Assembly: GCA_027576995.1 (NCBI GenBank)
Contig: JANBQC010000700.1
Span: 3,100 to 13,225 of the forward strand
Direction of reading: 5' to 3'
Origin: Dimargaris cristalligena
Lineage: Eukaryota; Kickxellomycota; Dimargaritomycetes; Dimargaritales; Dimargaritaceae
DNA length: 10,126 bases
The stretch's first letter is position 1; every line of letters starts with the position of its first letter. This document shows positions 1-8,441 of this stretch, one piece after another. Below the pieces are notes generated by a model, which was not told the DNA's origin, searched no databases, and saw only the letters and a program-made list of their open reading frames with translations. The translations under genes were made by a program, and so were the position numbers.

Positions 1-519
1 GGAAACCAAACCCCCGGAAATTAACGACTGCGTAGAGTAGACGCCCAATGGCGGTGGAAATGCTATGAATCCACACATGCACTATGAATAAAATCGGATT
101 TCTTTTTTATTTATTAAACGATCTATTGCAAAGGCCTGCGAGTGAGGGAATGAGTGGGTGGGTGGACTCACAGTGGCAACATGTACGGTTGGGGCGTGGC
201 CCAATGTACTTTCCATCTATACTCGATAACAAGTGCGACAGCGCACGAATCCGGTGGATTTTTTCTGACGGCTTTTTTTTTTATATATACACATTATGGC
301 ACTTTTTTTCTCTCTTCTTCTTCAACATGTGCCTGGTCTCCTCACTTAAGTAATACTAATATCCAATATAACCACGAAAGCACTTCCATGGCAACTGGTT
401 GTCATTGGTCACCAAGACAGGCCTATTGCTTATGATACCGCGGGGGGCGGTGATTGGGGGTGTCTGCATCTCTCTTTGGAAGGCTGGGAAAGCGAGGGAG
501 GAGGAGAGGGCCTCTCACA

Positions 520-585
520 TACGTCAAATTTAATCAGCTGCACTTGGGAGTAGTCCCTAAATATGTGCATATCATATTTGACGTA
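520..585. repeat. 10-bp perfect inverted repeat with ACGTCA half-sites
   Basis: The left arm TACGTCAAAT (520-529) and the right arm ATTTGACGTA (576-585) are perfect reverse complements separated by 46 nt. Each arm contains TGACGT/ACGTCA, the half-site bound by ATF/CREB-type bZIP proteins in fungi. Whether it is a regulatory site is inference; the spacing is too long for a simple terminator hairpin. Confidence 0.4.
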
Positions 586-1101
586 CGCAGAGGTAGGTAA
601 AAGTAGATAATCCCTTGTTGACACTAGGGGCGTGATTGCACCTCGCGTATATATAATAGACCGTCTTATTCTTTTTGGGCATAGGAATATCCCTAAAGGA
701 TCGAAGTTAAATATAGCCCTCCAGGGCAATCGGATAGACATATAATCACAAAATCCGTATATAAAATAGGATCTGGTAGGCAAAAATGGGGGTTTCATCC
801 CTGAGTTGACACACTCATGAAATTCATAAACCAAGCGGCAATCATGACAATTATGGCTTGGGGTTCACTGTTAAGGTGTTGATTTGGATATATATTTTTT
901 TTCATTAAGATGGGAATGGCAGCTATGTGCCACCCCCAGCCGTTGTTGAGGAGAAACACCGGTCAATCTCATTCCGCATTATAGGCGCGGCCAATATTGA
1001 GCCCAAGCCCCTTGGATCCTGTCCTGTCCAGTCGAATAAATCACTTTTCAATGTTTCCTCTACCACCCCTTCTTCCTACACCTACCTACCTGTCTTACTA
1101 A

Positions 1102-1113
1102 CTAACCCTAACC
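1102..1113. promoter_or_regulatory. telomere-like element (CTAACCCTAACC)
   Basis: Two adjacent CCCTAA-type units read as TTAGGG on the opposite strand. In fungi such interstitial motifs can be bound by Tbf1/Teb1-type Myb proteins in promoters. It overlaps the end of a TACTAAC string (1096-1102) that resembles a branch point. A two-unit match can also arise by chance. Confidence 0.25.
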
Positions 1114-1742
1114 GGTCGTCGCTTGAAGTACAGCCCCAGGGGTGTGGGTCAGCCGCGGTCTCTTATGCCACCTTCCCCCCCTCCCAGCCATCGAGCGGAT
1201 ATGCGGTGGTCGATGTATGGCGTGGCACTACTGATCTCCCCTGGCATACCTTCGACAACGGACTGATTTGTCCCGTGGGGGGAGTGCAGAGAGACGGCAT
1301 CGGCCTAGGCTAACTCGAGCGAGACTAAGGGAGGATAGGAGAAAGGGGTACAGTCATGTGATCTTGGGTATCAGTGGCCCAGCGGGAAGTGTAATGGCCG
1401 TGCGACCGCCAAATGCACTCCCAAGGCTCTGGTTAAGCAGCCGAATTAACATGGACTACATCATGTTTATTATGGGCTTCTTGAATGTATAGTTCCAGAA
1501 AAACATGGTCTTGCCAAGCGCGCCATTTACAGTAAAATGGTCAAGAGCGGTAGTGCTAAACCTATGGGGCAAGTAGGCACTATGTTTGGGGGACGTGGAA
1601 GATAGAATCACTGAATTTCGCTGGGTGATTATCGCCGTTTGTTAGAGCCATGTACGACTAGGTAGGTAGTTAGTGGAGTTGGGCATACCGGAAGGTCTAC
1701 TTTACTTGGGTAGGGGAGGAAATTCCACCCGAGAGACAGCAG

Positions 1743-1808
1743 CTCCCTCTCCTCTCCTCTTCTCTCCTCCCTTCTCTTCTCTTCTCTCCTCTCCCCTTCC
1801 CCCCCTTC
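1743..1808. repeat. 66-nt uninterrupted pyrimidine tract
   Basis: Every base from 1743 to 1808 on the + strand is C or T. The tract includes short mirror-symmetric CTTCTCTTCTCTTC segments and ends in CCCCCCTTCAG. Such homopurine-homopyrimidine mirror tracts can form triplex DNA, and C/T-rich tracts are common in fungal promoters. It lies about 460 nt upstream of the kinase start codon. It also makes artificial Arg/Glu-rich open frames on the minus strand. Confidence 0.75.
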
Positions 1809-2267
1809 AGGCACGCGTGGTAATATAATAGTATAACATAAGTAGTAGTAGTGGTTATTAACAGCCAGAGCAGCCCTTCTCCCCTGGCGAAGGTTACCAA
1901 GACGCTGTGTTGTTGGATCCCTCTGTATGCTATATGCGCATGTGTTCTGTTTACACCTGGTCTTTTGGCCCAGCTTATACTCCTCTTCAATCTCCTTCCT
2001 TCTTCATCTACTGCCTCAGTTTGCTTTCTCTGGATGCTTATTGTCGGTTACTTAGTTTATATCCTTGTAACCGCTGTACCTAGGTGCTATTAGCTCCCCT
2101 TTTATATTATCATTATTCCTACTCTCACTATTCCTATTATTGTTATTATTATCGGCTTGCTATCCTTTCTCTAGCTAGTCCTTGGTCCCCACCCGTCGCC
2201 ATCTATCCGACCCAGCTTTCTGGCCCCTCTCCTTTAGCCTCCTTCGCTCCGCTCTGCCCCCTGTAGG
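1809..2267 (+). promoter_or_regulatory. proximal upstream region / 5'UTR of kinase gene
   Basis: Pyrimidine-rich, TAT- and TTATTA-rich sequence directly before the kinase start. It includes a TTTTATATTAT string (2099-2109) that could serve as a TATA-like element. An in-frame TAG at 2235-2237 sits 33 nt upstream of the ATG. The bases just before the ATG (CCCCCTGTAG, ending at 2266) look like a 3' splice site after a pyrimidine tract, so an intron in the 5'UTR is possible. I found no GTAAGT donor upstream, so the transcription start and any 5'UTR intron are unproven. Confidence 0.4.
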
Positions 2268-5200
2268 ATGGCCGCTCCGGGCCCCAATCTCCACCGCAAG
2301 CCGTCGGCTTCGCAGTCTTCGTACCGCCCCCCCGAACCGGACCACAGTAGCACTCCCAGCCATCATCTTCTGGCCGATCCCGATTCCTTCATGCCCCACC
2401 GGAGTCCCCCACCCCCACCGGGTGCCTCATCCGTCTCTAAATCCCTCTCCATGACCAATATGCGCACCCAAATACCCCCGGGTACCCACCCCAACATGTC
2501 CCTTCATCATCAGCCCAGCAACCCTCAGATCCACTACTCTGCGATACCCCCTGCTGCCGTCAGTGCCTCCAGCTCGGGTTACTACCCCCCTTCTTCTAGC
2601 GGCGGTTCAACCCATAGTCTAACCCCGCATCGTGCGCCCCCACCGGCCCCCCGTAAAAGTGCCCAGCGCCAGGGCGAACCCAATCCCAATCCCCGTTTAC
2701 CCGCCGGCCCCCCACTGCACCGGTCTGTTACCTCCCCTGAGGATCTGAATGCCCAGCGCTACGCCAATAACGGCGACCCGTCTGCCAAACCTCTCAGTGA
2801 GGCCTACCACGGTACCCTCGAACCTATTACCCCCGTGGATAGTCCCAACGGCAAGGGCGTCAAGGGCGTTTTTGGCAATTTGATGAGTTCCTTCTCAGAA
2901 CTGCTATCCGGGGAAAAGAAGGCCGAAATCAGCTCGCCTTATAACCCTATTCACATTACACACGTGGGTTTCAATTCCGAGACCGGCGAATTTACCGTAA
3001 GTATACTATAATTTTTCCATGGTCTAATTTGCCTTTCTGGGTTTATTTCCACGCGGGCCACTCACCCGGATCAGGCTTCATTTAAGCGTGAATTGCAGTG
3101 GACCCGGACAGTTCCTTTACTAGTAAATTGCAGCAGCGATTAGGCCCAAATCTAGTTTCTGCTTATACACACCGGGAACTAGCATATATGTCCCTTTTAA
3201 CGCCAAAACTACGTATCGGTTCAAAAATAATATTATGACCATCTTACTAATTCCGGTGTCCTTGACCCGCACCCCACTTGTCTCCGTTAATACTTCTTCC
3301 AGGGCCTTCCCCGCGAATGGTCGGTCATGCTTCGAGAGGCCGGTATATCAAAGCAAGAGCAGCAGGCCAACCCTCAAGTAAGTCATCCGTCACCGCTACT
3401 CCTAGTGCTTCCGTGTGCCTACATGTATACCCTCTACCCCGCATCAAGGGGCCTGGTATCCACCTTAGTCACCAGCAGCGCGCCCCTGCTGTACTACCGC
3501 ATCAGTTGATGTCCTACCCCGGCCCCTACTCTTCCGTTCCCCTCTTTCTTGTTAAGGGCCGGTTCTATATTTGCTCCCCCAAACCCCCCTTTTGCACTAT
3601 GCCTGTCGAGTCCTGCGCAGCGCTTTTGATCATACTTATCGACCTTGTTCCTTCTCTCCCCCTCTTTTTGTTTTGTTTTGCATCTATCCTGTTCTCTCCC
3701 AATCGCCTCGATTCCTCACCAACATCTACTACTAGGCTGTCATCGATGTCGTCAATTTTTACCAAGAGAGCACACACGCCAAGGGTGACGCGGTTTGGGC
3801 CAAGATGGCTATGCCTGGTACGGGCACTAATCGAGTGCCAAATCGACCCCCGCCCCCTCCGCCCTCCAATCGGGGTCCACCCCATCCCAATATGGGTGGC
3901 GCGTTCGAGAACCCGGTAAGTTTATATAAAAACATAGGCGTGTGTTTAGTTATAACCCGTCGATTGAGGCAGTGTCCGCAAATATTTTTGCATCGTTATG
4001 AATAATGATGCAGATTGTCTGGCTGCTCCTATGAAGCCATTCTTACCCGGCCAGTCTAGTATAAAAGCCTCCCTGCATTGCCGGTATCGGTGTCGCTGTG
4101 GTCATTAATTTGCCTGATCTCACAGTCCTTTCCACCCAGGTCACCTAAGGATATACAGATCCATCGTTGTGCTTTATACCAATAATATAACGAGTATTAT
4201 TTATTGCCCAATTCAATTTTAGACCCCTTTGCTCACTCGACATTGTACAATTATTATTACATGTATACTTTGGATATCCCCTACTTGCATTATTGGCACC
4301 TCCCCGGCCTTTTGGTCCATGTGATATAGCGTGCTCCTCCTCCTCCACCAGCTTCAGAAAAGCCCCGTATAAAACAGCCCGCCCCCCACAACGTCCCAGC
4401 CAAGGCCCAAAGTGCTGACGATGTGGTAAGTTACATAACCCTACACTACTACTCGCCTGGGTTCCTTGATTGTTACTGGAATGTTTTAAACCATTCGCGG
4501 TTAGTCAATTGAACACCAGTCATCTCATATTTTTCATTTTTATTTTCAATATCTCTTACACTATGCCTCATCTTTGGCTTGTCCTACTGCCCCGTTTACT
4601 TCCAAAGGCTCAACAGCACACGCCAGCGCTGACCCGCTCACGTAAGTGCCCCACTCTAAACTTATGCTATTATTATTGTTAGTTAAGGGATGTTGTCTGC
4701 TTTCCATCCCCATATCACCTTGGTTACTTCCAAGTCTAACCATTTCCGTCACTATTTTCCCGCCAATATTTCCCTATATCCCGTTCCCCATTTCATCCAT
4801 CGATATTCAGACACCAATCCTGGCCAGGGTCATCACAGCCAACACGCCCTGCACTATTCCAAGTCCCAGTCACATCGCCGGGACAACGATTCCGGCCGGA
4901 GTACCGGTCCGCCAATGCCCCCAATTGTCCACACCAATGCGGTTATGGCCGCGGCTGCTGCGTCCGGGGTCAGTAACCACTACCCACAAAAGTCGGCCCC
5001 ATCCGCCAATCACCATCACGCCCAAGGAAGCTCCACCCCACGCCGCGAGCACCCTCCTGCCCCATCGTCCGGTACCCCATCACAGCCCAGTAGTCTGGCC
5101 GCTCCCCCTCGCACCACCCCCGGCACTGGCCCGATCCCGCGGACTCGTCCTCCCAACCGTCAGGATAATGAGGATGTGGTGGAGCGCCTGCGCGCCATTT

Positions 5201-6057
5201 GTAACCCAGCCGACCCCACCCAGCTTTACACCAACCGTGTGAAGATTGGGCAGGGTGCCTCTGGCGGTGTATATACGGCTACCCAGACCACCTCGAATCA
5301 CTGCGTCGCCATCAAGCAAATGAACCTGGAGAAACAGCCCAAGAAGGACCTGATTATCAACGAGATTCTGGTTATGCGGGAGAGCGTCCACCCCAATATT
5401 GTAAATTATATTGATAGTTTCCTGTACCGGGGCGACCTGTGGGTCGTTATGGAGTATATGGAAGGTGGTAGCTTGACTGAAGTGGTGACCAACAACCTCA
5501 TGACAGAGGGGCAAATCGCCGCCGTATGCCGCGAAACCCTGGAAGGTCTTAAGCACCTTCACTCCAAGGGGGTCATCCATCGTGATATCAAGAGTGACAA
5601 TGTGCTTCTCTCACTGACGGGGGAGATCAAACTCACTGATTTCGGTTTCTGCGCTCAATTGAACGACTCCAACTCCAAACGCACTACGATGGTGGGCACC
5701 CCTTACTGGATGTCCCCTGAAGTGGTCAAGCGAAAGGAATACGGTCCCAAGGTTGACATTTGGTCACTTGGTATCATGGCCATTGAAATGGTGGAAGGTG
5801 AGCCGCCATATCTTAATGAAAACCCGCTACGAGCCCTGTACCTCATTGCTACCAACGGCACGCCCACGCTCCAGAATCCCGAGAGTTTGTCATTAGTGTT
5901 CCGGGATTTCTTGGAGAAGGCCCTGGAAGTATCCCCCGACCGTCGCCCGAATGCCACTCAGCTGCTCACCCATCAGTTCATTCAAAAGGCCGAGCCTCTT
6001 CGGAGCTTGGCTCCCTTGATCCGCCGGGCCCGGGAACAGGCCAACCGTGATGCTTGA
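2268..6057 (+). CDS. STE20: Ste20/Pak1-type p21-activated protein kinase, six exons, 786 aa
   Basis: Ser/Thr kinase of the PAK family, expected to be activated by GTP-bound Cdc42/Rac and to act in polarity and MAPK cascades. Exons: 2268-2996, 3303-3377, 3736-3915, 4330-4425, 4608-4641, 4811-6057 (2361 nt with stop; intron phases 0,0,0,0,1). The CRIB motif [14 protein letters not shown] starts at residue 221. The PBD/autoinhibitory segment runs on through GLPREW (244-249) and [12 protein letters not shown] (266-277). Poly-proline runs lie at 47-51, 306-311 and 331-335; PPAPRK (125-130) fits PxxPx[KR]. The kinase domain (about 511-762) has GQGASGG (518-524), VAIK Lys540, alphaC Glu556, HRD Asp630, DFG Asp648, activation-loop Thr664, and SPE at 673-675 where APE is usual. 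The tail [11 protein letters not shown] is of Ste20 type. No PH domain is seen, arguing against Cla4. Start chosen for its AGGATGG context and the upstream in-frame TAG. Exon 5 and its junctions are the least certain part. Confidence 0.92.
2997..3302 (+). other. kinase intron 1 (306 nt, phase 0)
   Basis: Donor GTAAGT at 2997 and acceptor TTCCAG ending at 3302. A TACTAAT string at about 3245-3251 is a good branch-point candidate. The join restores the conserved CRIB continuation TGEFT|GLPREW, and reading through instead meets a stop within five codons. Confidence 0.93.
3378..3735 (+). other. kinase intron 2 (358 nt, phase 0)
   Basis: Donor GTAAGT at 3378 and acceptor TACTAG ending at 3735. 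The join gives [12 protein letters not shown], the expected continuation of the PAK autoinhibitory segment. The second half of the intron is very C/T-rich (about 3640-3720). Confidence 0.92.
3916..4329 (+). other. kinase intron 3 (414 nt, phase 0)
   Basis: Donor GTAAGT at 3916. The acceptor GATATAG ending at 4329 is fixed by frame: the TAG is itself in frame with exon 4, and both later nearby AGs lead to an early TAA. The exon it opens reads [12 protein letters not shown]. The intron interior is AT-rich with no further exon that I can support. Confidence 0.82.
4426..4607 (+). other. kinase intron 4 (182 nt, phase 0)
   Basis: Donor GTAAGT at 4426. The preferred acceptor is TCCAAAG ending at 4607; a second in-frame acceptor CAACAG ends at 4616. 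Both keep the frame, so up to three residues of exon 5 are uncertain. A T-rich stretch at 4528-4550 precedes the acceptor. Confidence 0.7.
4642..4810 (+). other. kinase intron 5 (169 nt, phase 1)
   Basis: Donor GTAAGT at 4642 and acceptor ATATTCAG ending at 4810, with a CTAAC branch-point candidate at 4736-4740. The single base left from exon 5 (C) plus AC from exon 6 makes a His codon and keeps the kinase frame. Another acceptor at 4827 is in phase 0 and would fit only if exon 5 were skipped. Confidence 0.72.
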
Positions 6058-7230
6058 TGCAGCATGGCACGTGACCTTCCTTAAACTACTTATTGTTATA
6101 TGAATGCCTGGTGCTGCTGGGGTTGCCTATGGTTGGAAGGGTTTGTCCTCTCTTTTTAATTTTATTTTATAGTATTTATTTCAATTCGTTCCCTTTAAAC
6201 ACATGCTATTAATCGACTACTCCGTCCCCTTCCAGTACCATCTACTCAATTTCACCCGTGCCTTTGGGTAATCCCCTTCCTTCCCTCATGTTGATTAATA
6301 TCTATGCTCATTTTCTTGGCTTGTCCCCCTATTCTTTCATACCCCTTTCCACCCCACTCACCAGCCATTATACTCAAACAACTGTTACTTTATTGACATA
6401 GTGCACATTGATTTGTTTGCTTTATTTGCCCATGCGGCCTATTTTTACTTTTTTTATTTTGGTACCTTCCAGAAGCCCTCCCCTTTATTTGCCTTTTCGC
6501 TTTATTCTGACTACCTGGTATCTTTGAAAGATATCGGGCTGCCGTTTCTTTTCGGTCTCTCTTGAATTCCTTATGGAACTTCGGATGGATTTGGCTGTCC
6601 ATGGCGTTGGTCTATTACCTTATGACTCTTGCTCCATTTTCTATTTCGCTTTTGGTTCGTTTTATCTATGCCTTTCCCTCTTTTAAGCAGCCCTCCTCCC
6701 CCTTATATATTATTATCGTACTATTATTTATTAATTAATAGTATAGTATTGGTTTGTTAACTAATTTGCCCCCCTCCCTCTCATCCACTCCTCACCCATT
6801 TCTCCCATCAGTTTAATTTCGAGTTATTGTGACGTTTTTAATTATGGCGCCCCTATCTAGCTGAAAAAATGAACATTCATCTACCACATTTGTAGTATTA
6901 TTATCTGATTGGGTGGCGCGATGCGAGAATGTCTAGGCACTGTATTATCTGCGGTTAAGTGCACCACCGGCTAATGGAATGTGTTTATTTGGCCGTAGGG
7001 TAATCGTGTTATTAGCAAATAACAGAAAGGTATAATGGGGTCTGTCGGACCATAAGAGGGAAATTAATCGAATGCTGTGCTGCCACAGCGATGCTTATCC
7101 AAGATGGTGTAAACACTCACCTGTTATTAGGATTCAAGGATTAGAAATATTGGCTATATATAAAAAAAGAACCCCGCGAATTTACTGGCTTAGTATAGGC
7201 AAATATAGTTGTTACTAACCTAGTCACCAA
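6058..7230. other. convergent intergenic region, pyrimidine-rich on + strand
   Basis: No gene supported. The segment separates two convergent coding regions and must contain both 3'UTRs. From about 6130 to 6850 the + strand is dominated by C and T, so minus-strand frames here are Lys/Arg-rich artefacts. I see no AATAAA on the + strand after the kinase stop. On the minus strand an AATAAA lies at 6989-6984, about 240 nt past the stop of the neighbouring gene, and is a possible poly(A) signal. A TTTATTAATTAATAG AT-rich palindromic patch lies near 6727-6741. Confidence 0.6.
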
Positions 7231-8034
7231 TCAATAGATATAAAAGAGACTTTCCGAATCCACCACATTTACTCTGCCTATGTTAATGTACCATAATATA
7301 GTATTGGCCAGTATTCCTTCCTCAAACATCAAGTGTATATGGTCACTAAACCTACTATCTTGTTCCTCCGATTGGCTTTCTTCTGCCGATTCAGGGAACG
7401 AGCAGTGAATAGCGTAGATGTGGGTGTAGTGGTGCGCCATGGAGGCGAGTTTTTTCATGCCCTTGCCTAAACCCAGGGGGTATTCGGTATCGACCGTCAA
7501 GTCCACCAATTCGACGGCCATAGTCGGGGGCGGGGGGGTACTATACCTCGGGGCTAGTTGGTCTTGGTGGGGGTGGAGGTTATGGTTGGGGTTGTCGTAG
7601 TTGTAGGCAGTGTCCTCCTCCTTCTCCTCATCATCGTCTTCATCATTGTCTTCGCCATCTTCGTGGTCGTCGAGGGGGACGTGTCGGTATGGGCGACGGC
7701 GGGTAGGCTGCCGATGGTACCCCGCTCCGGTCAAGTAGAGTAACACGACCCGGTCATTACGGTGGTACCGGAGTTGTGTAATGCCTTTACCATTGGTAGC
7801 CGTAACGACGGGCCGGAGACGGCTCGGAACTTTGGTCTCTTTTTCCGTTCCCGCCTCCGGGCCGTGGGTTTCGGCCAGGTAGTTCCAGATAAGGGCCTGT
7901 GTAGCTAGAAAGGCCTGTTCAAGGCTAAAAGGGTTGGCGGAGGGCCAATAAACGACATTGTAGGTCGTCGCAGGGAGGAAATCGCTTTCGGGAGCACACC
8001 TTTCAGCATTGTCATCGTATTTGGGGCAGGCCAT
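7231..8034 (-). CDS. unknown acidic-tract protein with SIM-like motif, 267 aa
   Basis: I do not recognise a family. The start context reads GCCACCATGG, a full Kozak-type match, which supports ATG 8034. The frame is open for 267 codons without an intron. Visible parts: an N-terminal segment with aromatic and aliphatic residues (about 25-55, YNVVYWPS, ALIWNYLAE); a basic patch around 105-118 (YHRQPTRRRPYR); an acidic tract (122-141, nearly all Asp/Glu); PPPP at 167-170; LVDLTVD at 176-182, resembling a SUMO-interaction motif; then a conserved-looking C-terminal part (KGMKKLASMAHHYTHIYAIH, 191-210; HLMFEEGILANTILWYINIG, 234-253). No signal peptide or clear membrane span. It converges on the kinase gene. 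The final 14 residues could instead be intronic read-through, since AGAGTAAAT occurs near the end. Confidence 0.65.
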   Translation of the reverse strand: MACPKYDDNAERCAPESDFLPATTYNVVYWPSANPFSLEQAFLATQALIWNYLAETHGPEAGTEKETKVPSRLRPVVTATNGKGITQLRYHRNDRVVLLYLTGAGYHRQPTRRRPYRHVPLDDHEDGEDNDEDDDEEKEEDTAYNYDNPNHNLHPHQDQLAPRYSTPPPPTMAVELVDLTVDTEYPLGLGKGMKKLASMAHHYTHIYAIHCSFPESAEESQSEEQDSRFSDHIHLMFEEGILANTILWYINIGRVNVVDSESLFYIY

Positions 8035-8441
8035 GGTGGCTTAACTAGGCGACGAGGATGTAGTGGGGACGCGGGGGTTGGTGAGCAAGAGATAGCGAGA
8101 GCGAGATCGGTGCTACGGATAAAAAGTTAAGCGGCCCTAAGGTTAAGTTGATTTGTAGCTGTACAGATGTAACAATAATTGATGCTATGTGATAAATTGG
8201 GCGAGAAATAATAGATATATATAAATAAACAGAGCACGTAAATGGATTAGGGGTGATGGGGGGCTATAATGGCGGGAAACACACCCAGGCGGAAGGCAGC
8301 ACGGGTGACCCATTATAAAGCCAGGTAAAGTATTCATAACCTGGTAGAAAAGGCGGGTCCGTGAACTTCAGGACCACGGAAGGCCAGGGATGATGATGGG
8401 CCGTCGACTTCTACAAGTTTAATGTAGGCTTCATAACTAAT
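8035..8441 (-). promoter_or_regulatory. upstream region of the minus-strand gene, with TATA-like element
   Basis: No coding sequence seen. Read on the minus strand, TTTATATATATC (8225-8214) is a TATA-like element about 180 nt before the start codon at 8034. It is followed by a C/T-rich leader (CGCTCTCGCTATCTCTTGC, ending about 8079) typical of fungal 5'UTRs. Both assignments are by position and composition only. Confidence 0.4.

Larger units (their letters stand above)
1..1742. other. no supportable gene; distal upstream region
   Basis: I see no convincing coding gene in this stretch. Open frames are present on both strands, but they lack recognisable domains; the longest minus-strand frame (430-834) has no ATG start. 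The DNA contains T-homopolymer and TA-rich runs near 269-310 and 890-903, an inverted repeat at 520-585 and a telomere-like element at 1102-1113. It is best read as intergenic sequence and distal upstream region of the kinase gene. A divergent or intron-rich gene could be hidden here. Confidence 0.5.

Noticed and set aside
430..834. 134-codon minus-strand open frame
   Set aside because: It has no ATG start (it opens with TTG), no recognisable domain, and its C-terminal half comes from a purine/pyrimidine-skewed stretch. A GTATGT at about 518-513 on this strand made me consider an exon, but no partner acceptor or coding continuation was convincing.
927..1313. 128-codon plus-strand open frame
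   Set aside because: No family features and no clear coding composition; it spans the telomere-like and branch-point-like strings, so it is more likely non-coding.
1629..1990. Arg/Glu-rich minus-strand frames
   Set aside because: The GERREEKRREE-type sequence is the direct translation of the 66-nt pyrimidine tract on the other strand, not a protein signal.
3278..3919. 213-codon plus-strand frame across kinase introns 1-3
   Set aside because: It reads intron 2 and exon 3 in the wrong frame; the conserved [12 protein letters not shown] segment is in another frame.
4690..4810. Upstream extension of the kinase open frame from ATG 4690
   Set aside because: Reading from 4690 would give a kinase without CRIB and uses sequence that fits intron 5. 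The CRIB, autoinhibitory and proline exons upstream join in phase, so the full-length spliced model is preferred.
5080..5580. 166-codon antisense frame inside the kinase exon
   Set aside because: It overlaps the strongly conserved kinase N-lobe on the opposite strand; the conserved motifs explain the sequence and the antisense frame has no own support.
2268..6057. Assignment as a Cla4-type PAK
   Set aside because: No PH domain in the 220 residues before the CRIB, and the C-terminal [11 protein letters not shown] tail fits Ste20/Shk1.
6390..6602. 70-codon Lys/Arg-rich minus-strand frame
   Set aside because: A by-product of the pyrimidine-rich + strand in the convergent intergenic region.
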